A stretch of DNA of 17,773 nucleotides from JBDTMT01 sp033764095 (GTDB lineage: Bacteria; Desulfobacterota; Binatia; HRBIN30; CADEER01). The stretch spans positions 1-17,773 of the forward strand of contig JANRJF010000165.1 in NCBI GenBank assembly GCA_033764095.1. Reading direction: 5' to 3'. Within the stretch, counting starts at the first letter, position 1. Each line of letters starts with the position of its first letter. The notes under the pieces were generated by a model that was not told where the DNA came from, made no database searches, and saw only the letters and a program-made list of their open reading frames with translations. Both the position numbers and the translations under genes were made by a program. Positions 7,454-13,946 of this stretch are shown piece by piece.

Positions 7454-10400
7454 ATGGGCGCGATTCGATCCGCGGCGGCCGTCCTCATCCTGCTGGGCGG
7501 GCTGGCGAAGGCAGCGGTCGCCGCTCCCGAGCCGCAGCGGCTGATCGGGCCCGGCGATCCGATCGCCGACTTCGGACGCATCGGCGGCTGGGGCTTCACG
7601 GCACACGGCCTCGACGATGCCGGCCGGCTGCTGATCCAGCGCGACGACACTTCGACGCCGCCGCTGTGGGCCGACGAGCACGGGCTGGTGTCCGCGGTCG
7701 ATGCCCCGACGGTCTTTCCATTGCGGCTGGAAGAGCACATCGATGTCCACCCGAACGGCACGTTCGTATTCACCGGTCGGCCGACGGGCGATGGGCCGAA
7801 CGCCGTCTACGCCGTGATTGATCGCGAACTGCGGCGCATCGCCACGGTCGGCGACCGCGATCCCGCCGGCGCGACCCTGTGCGTCGTGAACGCGCCACGC
7901 ATCAATGCCGCCGGCGCCGTCGTGTTCGGCGCCGCGATCGCGTCGCCTGGAATATCGTGCGAGCCGCCGAACGAAGACGTTCGAGCCGCTTGGAGCCTCA
8001 ACAGCGCCACCTATCTCGCCACCGCCGGCGGTTTGCAGCGCATGCCGCGTACCGGCGGCGTGCTGGCCCTGACCGAGGACAGCCGCGTCGTCTTCGACAA
8101 CGGCGACGTGGTCGGCGCCGACGGAGCCACCACCGCAGCACCGGATCTGCGCGGTCCGAGCGGCGAGCCGATCGCAGTCGAGCGCATCTACACGGCCAAT
8201 CGGCGCGGCACCCTGCTCTTCTGGGGGCGCGACGGAGGCAGGGCCCGCCTCTATCGCGGCGATGCGAACGGCGTGGCCCCACTCCTCACCGCCGGCGATC
8301 CGGCGCCGTGGGGCGGCACCTACACGATGTCACACGTCCAGTATCCGACCGCGCTGTCGATCGACGACGCCGGCGACGTGCTGGTGGTGTTCAACGAGCT
8401 GCGGGCCGTCCTCTATCCGGCCGGCGGCGCGGCGCGCCGTATCGACGGCTATGCGCTCGGTGGTGCCTGGCTGAACGATCGCGGCCAGTTGGCGCTGCTC
8501 AATCTCGCAGCGATGCCCGGCAGGCTGGAGGGCGTGCGCTGGCAGGGCGATCGCGCCACGCGGCTGGTCGCCAGCGGCGATCAGCTGCCGGACGGCAGCT
8601 ACCTGCTCAACCAGGGCCTCACGGCGCGCTGCGTCGGGCCGGACGGCAGCGTCGCGGTGGTCGGCGACGCGGTGCCCAGCGCGCATGGCCTGCTGTGCAT
8701 CGACGCCGGCGGCACCCATCCGGTGGTGCGGCGCGGCGACGGCACGCCGGCCGGCCGCCGCTTCTACACGTTCGAGAGCTGCGCCATCCCACGTCCGGGC
8801 GAGATCCTCTTTGTCGGCGACCGGCTGCTGCCCTACGACGAGCCGGGGAGCGTGTACGCCAATTACAGCGTCGAGCCGGCGATCTATCGCGCCACGGCCA
8901 CGGCACTGGAGCGCGTCATCGGCCCGGGCGATCGCACCGACGATGGCTCTACGGTGGCGGGAATGCAGCGGCTCAGCACGTTCATGGGTTCCTTTTTCAG
9001 CAACGGGCGGGGCGACGTACTGGCGGTCGTTGCTCTCAACGATCCGCGCAGCGGTGAGATCGGGCTCGTCCTGCGCGAAGCCGGCGGGGTGCTGCGCCGA
9101 TTGCCGCTCCCGCTTGGCCGCGTCGGCGGCTGGGGATACATCGGCTTCCCGCCGGATTTCCCGCTCGACCACGAGTATCTCGCCGGCCTGCGCGACGCGC
9201 CGCTGCCGACCCGCACGCCGGCTCCCGCGGCAGCGAACGGCCAAGCACCGCGGGCGCGCATGGGAAGTCAACCGGCCAGCACCGGCTACGCCATCCACGA
9301 CGCCGTGCTGCTGGACAGCGGCGAGGCGCTGCTGCTGGTCGATCAAACCAGCGACCCGTGGTCCGCCACCGGCCTGCTGGTCGTCGATGCGAATGGCATC
9401 ATCGCCACGCTGCACCCCGACGATCCGGTGTTCGCCGGGTCGGTCCAGTCGTTCGACGCGGTGCGCGCGGCGGGCGATTGGATCGTCCTCCAAACGCGTG
9501 GCCGGGCCGGCAACGCGCTTTACGGCTGGCACCGCGACGACGTGCAGCCGATCCGCCTCTTCGGCAGCAACGACGGTACGCCGAACGCGCCGGCACGGCT
9601 CTTCAGCCTGCGCGGCGTCACCGCCGACGGTCGCGTGTACTTCGATGACTACATCGGCAACCGCGCCGCCTACCGCGCCTGGCAGGACGGCGTCTTCCAG
9701 ACCGTCGCCGACTTCCCGCTCAACCAGAACTGGCTCACCGACGTGGCGCCGACCGGCACCTTGCTGCTGCAGGACAGCAGCAGCTCGATTCTGCTGCTCG
9801 GTGACCGCCCCAGCGGCGCGTCGTGCCCAGTCCCGCCGACGCTGGTGTTGCCGACGCTGACCGTGACCCCGACGCCGACGATCACACCGACCGTCACCGC
9901 GACGCGCACCGCGACGCCGACGCGCACGGGTTCGCCGACGCGCAGCGCCACACCGGCTCCGCAGTGCGACGTCGATGCGGCCGCCTGCCTGCGGGTCGGG
10001 ACGGTGAGTGGCGTTGCGGGACAGCGCGCGACGGTCGAGGTGCGGCTCGACGCTCCGGGCGTCGATGTCGCCGCAACGCAGAACGATCTACGACTGCCGG
10101 ACGGCATGCAATGGGGCGACTGCGCGGTGGATGCAGCGATCAACCGGCCCGACTCGGCCTTCCGCGTCATCGACGGCGACCGGGTCCGCGCCCTGGTGCT
10201 GGCGTTCGAGGACCTGACGCCGATCGCCGACGGCGCGACGCTCTACCGATGCACGATCGCGATCGATGCGCAGGTAGCCGCCGGTCGCTACGCGCTCGCG
10301 TGTAGCCGTCCGGGCGCATCGACGCCGAACGGCAGCGAGGTCGCGACCGCGTGCAGCGACGCCGAGATAGACGTCGCCGCCGCTCCACCACCTGCCACGG

Positions 10401-10567
10401 CGACAGCATCGGCGACCGCCACCGTCGCTTCGGGCGACAACGCGCTCGGCGATGGCGGCGGTGGCGGCATGGGCTGTGCGGTCACGCCGGGTGCCAGCGC
10501 GGATAGCGCCTGGTGGCTCGGCCTCGCCGCCCTGCTCGCCTGGCGGCGCCGCGCCTCACGGCGCTGA
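7454..10567 (+). CDS. Large exported repeat protein with cohesin-like domain and MYXO-CTERM-like sorting tail
   Basis: The protein has about 1037 residues. ATG 7454 gives a good signal peptide (MGAIRSAAAVLILLGG, then AVAAPEP); GTG 7442 adds four residues, and neither start has a clear ribosome site. The body carries at least six divergent units built on 'GDxxPxG' followed by a 'DxxGxVxxxF' strand, near nucleotides 7545, 7845, 8285, 8570, 8725 and 8920, with weaker ones near 9412 and 9560. These resemble beta-propeller-like 'choice-of-anchor' tandem-repeat proteins. A Thr-Pro linker is encoded at about 9838-9957. A cohesin-like module follows (about 9960-10380; VGTVSGVAGQRATVEVRLD, TQNDLRLPDG). 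The end has a Gly run, GMGC (Cys codon 10475-10477), a hydrophobic stretch and RRRASRR, as in MYXO-CTERM signals. It is probably displayed at the cell surface after processing at the Cys. No enzyme motif was seen. Its 3' end overlaps the opposite-strand thioesterase by 12 bases. Confidence 0.85.
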   Translation: MGAIRSAAAVLILLGGLAKAAVAAPEPQRLIGPGDPIADFGRIGGWGFTAHGLDDAGRLLIQRDDTSTPPLWADEHGLVSAVDAPTVFPLRLEEHIDVHPNGTFVFTGRPTGDGPNAVYAVIDRELRRIATVGDRDPAGATLCVVNAPRINAAGAVVFGAAIASPGISCEPPNEDVRAAWSLNSATYLATAGGLQRMPRTGGVLALTEDSRVVFDNGDVVGADGATTAAPDLRGPSGEPIAVERIYTANRRGTLLFWGRDGGRARLYRGDANGVAPLLTAGDPAPWGGTYTMSHVQYPTALSIDDAGDVLVVFNELRAVLYPAGGAARRIDGYALGGAWLNDRGQLALLNLAAMPGRLEGVRWQGDRATRLVASGDQLPDGSYLLNQGLTARCVGPDGSVAVVGDAVPSAHGLLCIDAGGTHPVVRRGDGTPAGRRFYTFESCAIPRPGEILFVGDRLLPYDEPGSVYANYSVEPAIYRATATALERVIGPGDRTDDGSTVAGMQRLSTFMGSFFSNGRGDVLAVVALNDPRSGEIGLVLREAGGVLRRLPLPLGRVGGWGYIGFPPDFPLDHEYLAGLRDAPLPTRTPAPAAANGQAPRARMGSQPASTGYAIHDAVLLDSGEALLLVDQTSDPWSATGLLVVDANGIIATLHPDDPVFAGSVQSFDAVRAAGDWIVLQTRGRAGNALYGWHRDDVQPIRLFGSNDGTPNAPARLFSLRGVTADGRVYFDDYIGNRAAYRAWQDGVFQTVADFPLNQNWLTDVAPTGTLLLQDSSSSILLLGDRPSGASCPVPPTLVLPTLTVTPTPTITPTVTATRTATPTRTGSPTRSATPAPQCDVDAAACLRVGTVSGVAGQRATVEVRLDAPGVDVAATQNDLRLPDGMQWGDCAVDAAINRPDSAFRVIDGDRVRALVLAFEDLTPIADGATLYRCTIAIDAQVAAGRYALACSRPGASTPNGSEVATACSDAEIDVAAAPPPATATASATATVASGDNALGDGGGGGMGCAVTPGASADSAWWLGLAALLAWRRRASRR

Positions 10568-10990
10568 GTGCGCGGCGAAGAAGAACTTGCCACTCGACTG
10601 CGCGACGATCTCGTCGCCGCTGCGGATCTCGGCCTCGACCACCAGATAGCGCGGGTGCGTGTCGTCGACGACGCGGGCCGACAGCGCCAGCGGTGACTCG
10701 ACCGGACAGGGTCGCCGGTAGCGGATCTGCAGCTCGCCGGTGACCACGCGGCGGTCGCGCGTGAACACTGCCGCGGCGCAGGAGACCTCGTCGAGCAGGG
10801 TCGCGACGATGCCGCCGTGCACGATACCGGGCGCCCCGTGGAAGCGATCGGCGACGACGTGATCGGCGATCACCGCGTCGCCGCGGCGGCGAAAGCGCAC
10901 CTGCAGCCCATCGGCGTTGTCCGCCGAGCAGCCGAAGCAGCCGCCGTCCTCCTCGAATGCAACCGGTTCGTCGCGCGGGGTGTCGGACAT
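10556..10990 (-). CDS. PaaI-like hotdog-fold thioesterase
   Basis: The protein has 144 residues, the normal size for the PaaI/YbgC-like hotdog family of acyl-CoA thioesterases; it should be cytoplasmic. The N-terminal motif GGCFGCSADNADGLQVRF (16-33) is typical of this family. The core helix segment GIVHGGIVATLLDEVSC (55-71) carries the HGG turn and the acidic residue D67 or E68 expected at the active site. The C-terminal strands (GELQIRYRRPC, YLVVEAEIRSGDEIVA) fit the fold. ATG 10990 (MSDTPRDEP) is preferred. A longer in-frame start at 11083 would have to translate through the 15-bp hairpin and adds only Arg/Pro-rich sequence without homology. The acyl-CoA substrate is unknown. The last 12 bases overlap the end of the convergent repeat-protein gene. 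Confidence 0.88.
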   Translation of the reverse strand: MSDTPRDEPVAFEEDGGCFGCSADNADGLQVRFRRRGDAVIADHVVADRFHGAPGIVHGGIVATLLDEVSCAAAVFTRDRRVVTGELQIRYRRPCPVESPLALSARVVDDTHPRYLVVEAEIRSGDEIVAQSSGKFFFAAHSAP

Positions 10991-11041
10991 GGCGACATCG
11001 CCTAGCGCAGACGACGCGGCGAACAAAGGCCCCAAACCGCG

Positions 11042-11075
11042 CTCGGGGCGGCCGCGTTGCCGCGGCCGCCCCGAG
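11042..11075 (-). terminator. Perfect 15-bp hairpin between Cys-rich gene pair and thioesterase
   Basis: CTCGGGGCGGCCGCG (11042-11056) is the exact complement of CGCGGCCGCCCCGAG (11061-11075), with a TTGC loop. It lies 24 bases beyond the stop of the anchored Cys-rich gene and 52 bases before the thioesterase start, both on the minus strand. It probably terminates transcription of the Cys-rich gene pair and separates it from the thioesterase gene. Only a short TTT follows on the minus strand, so termination may depend on the stem alone or on a factor. Confidence 0.6.
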
Positions 11076-11098
11076 TGATGCACGCGTGACCCGATCGC

Positions 11099-12277
11099 CT
11101 ACAGATCGCGCCGCAGGCGCAGCAGGCCCATCAGCGCCACCAGGCTGAGCGCGATCATGGCCATGATCGTGGCGCGCGGCGACAGCGCCGGCGCCGGCGC
11201 TGGCAGGCGGGCGCAGACGACGTTGCCCACCAGCATGTTGCAGGTGTCGTAGGCGTAGATGCACTGATTCGGCTCGAGCGGCGGCGCGATCGAGATGTCG
11301 AACGTGCCGTTGCTCGGTCCGGAGCCGAGGACGCTGTCCGGTGCCGAGCACGGCGGCGTGCTCGGCGTCACTCCGCCGCCGCCGATCAGACAGATCTGGA
11401 TCGTCGCGCACGGGTTGGACGTGCCGGTGACCTCGTCGTCGCCCGGCTCGACCTCGCCGGTGATGAGCGGCGGAGCCAGGGTCGGCGTCGGCGTATCGGT
11501 GCGGGTCGGCGTCGAGGTCGCGGTGTTGGTCACCGTCGCCGTGCTGGTCACGGTCGGGGTGCTGGTCGCCGTCCGCGTGTCGGTCGCCGTGCTGGTGGCG
11601 GTCCCGGTGTTGGTGGCCGTGGCGGTGTTGGTCACCGTCGCGGTGCTGGTCGCGGTCGGCGTCTCGGTGGCCGTCGCCGTGCTCGTCGCCGTGCTGGTCT
11701 CGGTGGCGGTCGCCGTCGCGGTCGGCGTCTCGGTGGTGGTCGCCGTCTCGGTCGCGGTGCCGGTCTCGGTTTCGGTGGCCGTCGCGCTCGGCGTCTCCGT
11801 CTCGGTCGGCGTCTCGGTCATCGTGCCGGTCTCGGTGGCGGTCGGCGTCTCGCTCGCGGTCGCCGTTTCCGTCGCCGTCGCGGTCTCGGTCGGTGTTTCG
11901 GTTTCCGTCGCGGTCTCGGTAACCGTCGCCGTCTCGGTCGCCGTGGCGGTATCGGTTGCGGTTGGCGTCGGCGTGACCGTCGGCGGGAAGACGCCGGCGC
12001 ACTCACCACCCTGGCCGCAGACGTTCTGGTCCAAGCCGAAGGTGTAGCCGGAGCAATTCAAGGTCACCAGGCAGGCGTTGGAGCAGTCGTTGACCTCCTG
12101 CGGGGCGGTGCAGAAGCCGGTGCTGCTCGGACAGTCGAGGCAGAGACAGCAGCCGGTGAGCGGGGTCGGAGTCGCGGTAGGCTGAGCGGCGGCCGGGTCG
12201 ATGGCGCCGAGGATGGCGACAGCGAAGACCACGACGACGCCGAGGCGGGCAATCTGGGACGCGAGGCGCGTATTCAT
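11099..12277 (-). CDS. Exported Cys-rich protein on a Thr-alternating stalk with C-terminal membrane anchor
   Basis: The protein has 392 residues and I recognise no named family. In order it has: a signal peptide, 1-31 (GVVVVFAVAILGA, PAAA cleavage); a Cys-rich domain, 41-94, with Cys at 43, 44, 46, 49, 56, 65, 69, 75, 87 and 93 and a YTFGLDQ motif; a stalk, about 97-268, with Thr at nearly every second position; a second domain, about 269-357, with six Cys (290, 296, 310, 339, 346, 355); and ALSP followed by a transmembrane helix (369-386) and RLRR, resembling a relaxed IPTL/PEP-CTERM-type sorting tail. It is probably cell-surface displayed, and the stalk may be O-glycosylated. ATG 12277 is chosen because GAGGAG sits 6 bases upstream; ATG 12283 would abut it. 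The start lies 18 bases after a paralogous small Cys-rich gene, so they probably form an operon. Confidence 0.8.
   Translation of the reverse strand: MNTRLASQIARLGVVVVFAVAILGAIDPAAAQPTATPTPLTGCCLCLDCPSSTGFCTAPQEVNDCSNACLVTLNCSGYTFGLDQNVCGQGGECAGVFPPTVTPTPTATDTATATETATVTETATETETPTETATATETATASETPTATETGTMTETPTETETPSATATETETGTATETATTTETPTATATATETSTATSTATATETPTATSTATVTNTATATNTGTATSTATDTRTATSTPTVTSTATVTNTATSTPTRTDTPTPTLAPPLITGEVEPGDDEVTGTSNPCATIQICLIGGGGVTPSTPPCSAPDSVLGSGPSNGTFDISIAPPLEPNQCIYAYDTCNMLVGNVVCARLPAPAPALSPRATIMAMIALSLVALMGLLRLRRDL
11474..11989. repeat. Low-complexity minisatellite-like DNA encoding the Thr stalk
   Basis: About 516 bases are made of short degenerate units around 'GTC GCC GTC TCG GTG' read on the plus strand, which encode TxT repeats on the minus strand. 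Unit length is mostly a multiple of six bases (two codons), so slippage changes the stalk without breaking the frame. The units are not identical and there are no unique spacers, so this is not a CRISPR array. Confidence 0.85.
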
Positions 12278-12283
12278 CGTCAT

Positions 12284-12289
12284 CTCCTC
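12284..12289 (-). promoter_or_regulatory. Ribosome binding site deciding the start of the anchored Cys-rich gene
   Basis: GAGGAG on the minus strand directly abuts ATG 12283 (zero spacing) but lies six bases before ATG 12277. The second ATG is therefore the likely start. Confidence 0.6.
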
Positions 12290-12295
12290 GCTCGC

Positions 12296-12616
12296 CTACT
12301 TGGTCGGGAAACCCGAGCAGCCCTGCTGGCAGGTCTGGTCGAGGCCAAACACGAAGGAGCCCGCATTCTCGCTTCTGCACTTGCTCAGGCAGGCCTGCCC
12401 GGTGGTGTTGTCGACGCAGCTCTTGATGCTGGTCTTCTCACCGCCGCGCGTGCCGCGGCAGATGCAGCAGCCGATGGCGCTCTGTGCCGACTGGATGGTG
12501 GGCTGGACCGCCGAGGCGGCCAGCGGCGCCAAAAGCATGGCGCCGAAGGTTGCCATCAGCGAGAGGTGGACGGCCAACTTTCGCGGCCGCGTTGCGTTGA
12601 ATACCCGGCTCGTCAC
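12296..12616 (-). CDS. Small secreted Cys-rich protein, paralogue of the stalked protein's N-terminal domain
   Basis: The protein has 106 residues and I recognise no named family. A signal peptide spans about 1-36 (hydrophobic MATFGAMLLAPLAASA). The mature part (about 70 residues) has eight cysteines, at 50, 51, 53, 67, 76, 80, 96 and 100, and the motif FVFGLDQ. The pattern C-x8-C-x3-C followed 9-10 residues later by FGLDQ, and an initial GCCxC, is shared exactly with the N-terminal domain of the next gene, so the two are paralogous modules. The cysteines probably form disulphides or bind metal in the periplasm or outside the cell. The protein ends soon after the module (CSGFPTK), with no anchor. 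GTG 12616 is the start, supported by a strong GGGAGGT seven bases upstream. It is the first gene of a two-gene minus-strand unit. Confidence 0.8.
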   Translation of the reverse strand: MTSRVFNATRPRKLAVHLSLMATFGAMLLAPLAASAVQPTIQSAQSAIGCCICRGTRGGEKTSIKSCVDNTTGQACLSKCRSENAGSFVFGLDQTCQQGCSGFPTK

Positions 12617-12623
12617 CGCTCGT

Positions 12624-12630
12624 ACCTCCC
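12624..12630 (-). promoter_or_regulatory. Strong ribosome binding site for the small Cys-rich gene (GTG start)
   Basis: GGGAGGT on the minus strand lies seven bases before GTG 12616. It is close to the full Shine-Dalgarno consensus and decides for this non-ATG start. Confidence 0.7.
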
Positions 12631-12712
12631 TCTGCTGCGGGGCCCATCCCCCGGTTCCCGCCCGCCCTGAGGGCGCGCTAGAACACCGAACCCAACCGAT
12701 ATTGCTGCGCCG

Positions 12713-12740
12713 CTTTTACCCCATAAGAGGTTTGGGTCAA
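12713..12740 (-). promoter_or_regulatory. Candidate sigma70-type promoter for the Cys-rich gene pair
   Basis: On the minus strand TTGACC (12740-12735) and TAAAAG (12718-12713) are separated by 16 bases. The -35 matches consensus at five of six positions and the -10 at four of six. Transcription would start near 12706, giving a leader of about 90 bases before the GTG start. Confidence 0.4.
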
Positions 12741-12869
12741 GGCGAAAGTACGGACTCATGCCATAGGGCACGGCATCTGTCGGGCCATTATCGGGCTCAG
12801 GCCGCAGATCTAGGCCAGTGGCGCCTGGTTGAATCAGCACTCAGTGAGCCGCTAGAAGCGCCCCTCCAT

Positions 12870-13874
12870 ATGGATACACGCACCCGGCGCGCCGTAGCGC
12901 TCGGTCTGGTGGTCAGCGCCGGGTTCCTCTACCTGGCCTTCCGCAACGTTCCGCTGGCGGCGCTGGTGGCGGCCCTGCGGCACATCAGCCTCAGCTGGCT
13001 GGCGTTGGCCGTGCTGGTGAGCTTCTGCATCATGCTGTTGCGTGCGGTGCGCTGGCAGCTCGAGTTGCGCCCGCTGGTCGCGGTGCCGCTCGGCCGACTG
13101 TGGGTGGTGACCGCGGTCGCCTACCTGGCGATCAACGTCCTGCCGGCGCGGCTCGGCGAGGTGGTGCGCCCATGGCTGTTGTCGCGCCGCGAGCCGGTGT
13201 CATTCGCCAACGTGGTCGGCAACCTGGTGGTCGAGAAGACCATGGACGCGGTGGTGACGCTCTTCTACATCCTGGTCGGCCTGGCGACGATCGACTCGCT
13301 GCCCGACTGGGTCCGCACCGGCGCCAAGTTCCCGGCCATCGCCGCCGTGCTGCTGGTCGGTCTCGTGCTGCTGCTCTACTGGCGCGGCGAGGCGTTCGTC
13401 GACCGCTGGGTGCTGCACCTGCTGCCCGAGCGCTTCGCGGCCGGCATCCGCAAAGTGACCGGCGCGATCGTCGCCGGCATGCGTGTGCTGCCCAACCCGC
13501 GCCTGTTGCTCGCCGTGTTCGTGGTTTCGCTGGTGATGTGGTTCCTGCCGATCCTGTCGAGCTACCTGATGATCCGCGCCTTCGACTTTCCGCTGCCGTT
13601 CAGCGCCGCGGTGGTGGTGTTCATCTTCATCGGCTTCGGCACCGCATTGCCCGGCGTGCCGGGAATGATCGGCCCGTACCAGTACGCCTGCATCCTGGCG
13701 CTCGGGCTGTTCAAGGGCCCGGACGGCGCGCCGCTGGTCGACGAGGCGAGCGCGCTGGCCTACGGCCTTGTGCTCAACGCGGTGCAGTTCCTCACCATCG
13801 TCGCGCAGGGCCTGATCGCCATGCCGATCGCCGGGGTGCGCTTCAGCGACCTGCGCCGCGCCGGGAGTTCATAG
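12870..13874 (+). CDS. Lysylphosphatidylglycerol-synthase TM-region / AglD-like integral membrane protein
   Basis: The protein has 334 residues and about seven or eight hydrophobic segments (for example 8-24, 41-58, 77-92, 126-141, 155-170, 212-234, 245-260, 270-281, 295-318), so it is an inner-membrane protein. The motif ARLGEVVRPWLLSRRE (93-108), followed by VVEKTMDAVVTLF, is diagnostic of the UPF0104/LPG_synthase_TM flippase-like family. The LPGVPGMIGPYQYA segment (260-273) is its second conserved region. In MprF this domain flips lysyl-PG. Stand-alone members such as AglD act in lipid-linked glycan pathways, and many have unknown cargo. The soluble aminoacyl-transferase domain of MprF is absent. 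ATG 12870 starts the conserved protein; the frame is open further upstream but that part has no homology. The ribosome site is weak. The gene converges on the hisS operon. Confidence 0.9.
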   Translation: MDTRTRRAVALGLVVSAGFLYLAFRNVPLAALVAALRHISLSWLALAVLVSFCIMLLRAVRWQLELRPLVAVPLGRLWVVTAVAYLAINVLPARLGEVVRPWLLSRREPVSFANVVGNLVVEKTMDAVVTLFYILVGLATIDSLPDWVRTGAKFPAIAAVLLVGLVLLLYWRGEAFVDRWVLHLLPERFAAGIRKVTGAIVAGMRVLPNPRLLLAVFVVSLVMWFLPILSSYLMIRAFDFPLPFSAAVVVFIFIGFGTALPGVPGMIGPYQYACILALGLFKGPDGAPLVDEASALAYGLVLNAVQFLTIVAQGLIAMPIAGVRFSDLRRAGSS

Positions 13875-13876
13875 GA

Positions 13877-13892
13877 GCGCGCCGCGGCGCGC
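13877..13892. terminator. Palindrome between convergent genes
   Basis: GCGCGCCGCGGCGCGC is a perfect 16-base palindrome two bases after the membrane-protein stop codon. It may form a hairpin with a 6-bp stem that ends the plus-strand transcript. There is no T-run. Confidence 0.4.
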
Positions 13893-13926
13893 CCGGGTTG
13901 GCGAACAGTCGCGCGCTGGCTTGCGC

Positions 13927-13946
13927 GGGCGAGGCAGGCCTCGCCC
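13927..13946. repeat. REP-like palindrome abutting the lipoprotein stop codon
   Basis: GGGCGAGG-cagg-CCTCGCCC forms a perfect 8-bp stem with a 4-base loop. On the minus strand it reads on directly from the lipoprotein's TAG stop as TAGGGGCGAGG. Similar 'GTAGGGGCGAGGC' palindromes occur in my memory as dispersed intergenic repeats in GC-rich environmental genomes. There is only one copy here, so repeat status is an inference. It may also act as a terminator for the hisS operon. Confidence 0.45.

Larger units (their letters stand above)
12617..12869. other. Divergent intergenic region, about 253 bases
   Basis: This is the longest gap in the window. It separates the minus-strand Cys-rich pair from the plus-strand membrane-protein gene and is visibly less GC-rich than the flanks between 12680 and 12850. 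It holds the ribosome site and candidate promoter listed separately, and a short CGCCC-tga-GGGCG hairpin near its left end. No convincing promoter was found for the plus-strand gene and no tRNA or small RNA was recognised. Short open frames crossing it lack recognisable features. Confidence 0.6.

Noticed and set aside
10991..11083. N-terminal extension of the thioesterase to 11083
   Set aside because: It would encode the 15-bp hairpin as Arg/Pro sequence and is not needed for the hotdog fold; ATG 10990 fits family length.
11474..11989. Possible CRISPR array or other spacer array
   Set aside because: Units are short, degenerate and contiguous, in frame with a protein; there are no constant repeats or unique spacers.
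11295..12047. Plus-strand frame with VSVAVSV repeats
   Set aside because: It is the antisense reading of the Thr-rich stalk. The minus-strand gene has a signal peptide, ribosome site, Cys domain and anchor; the plus frame has none.
12613..12840. 75-residue minus-strand frame in the divergent region
   Set aside because: It crosses the candidate promoter and the ribosome site of the Cys-rich gene and has no recognisable feature.
12201..12869. Upstream extension of the membrane-protein frame to a start at 12201
   Set aside because: It would run antisense through the small Cys-rich gene; the conserved family begins at ATG 12870.
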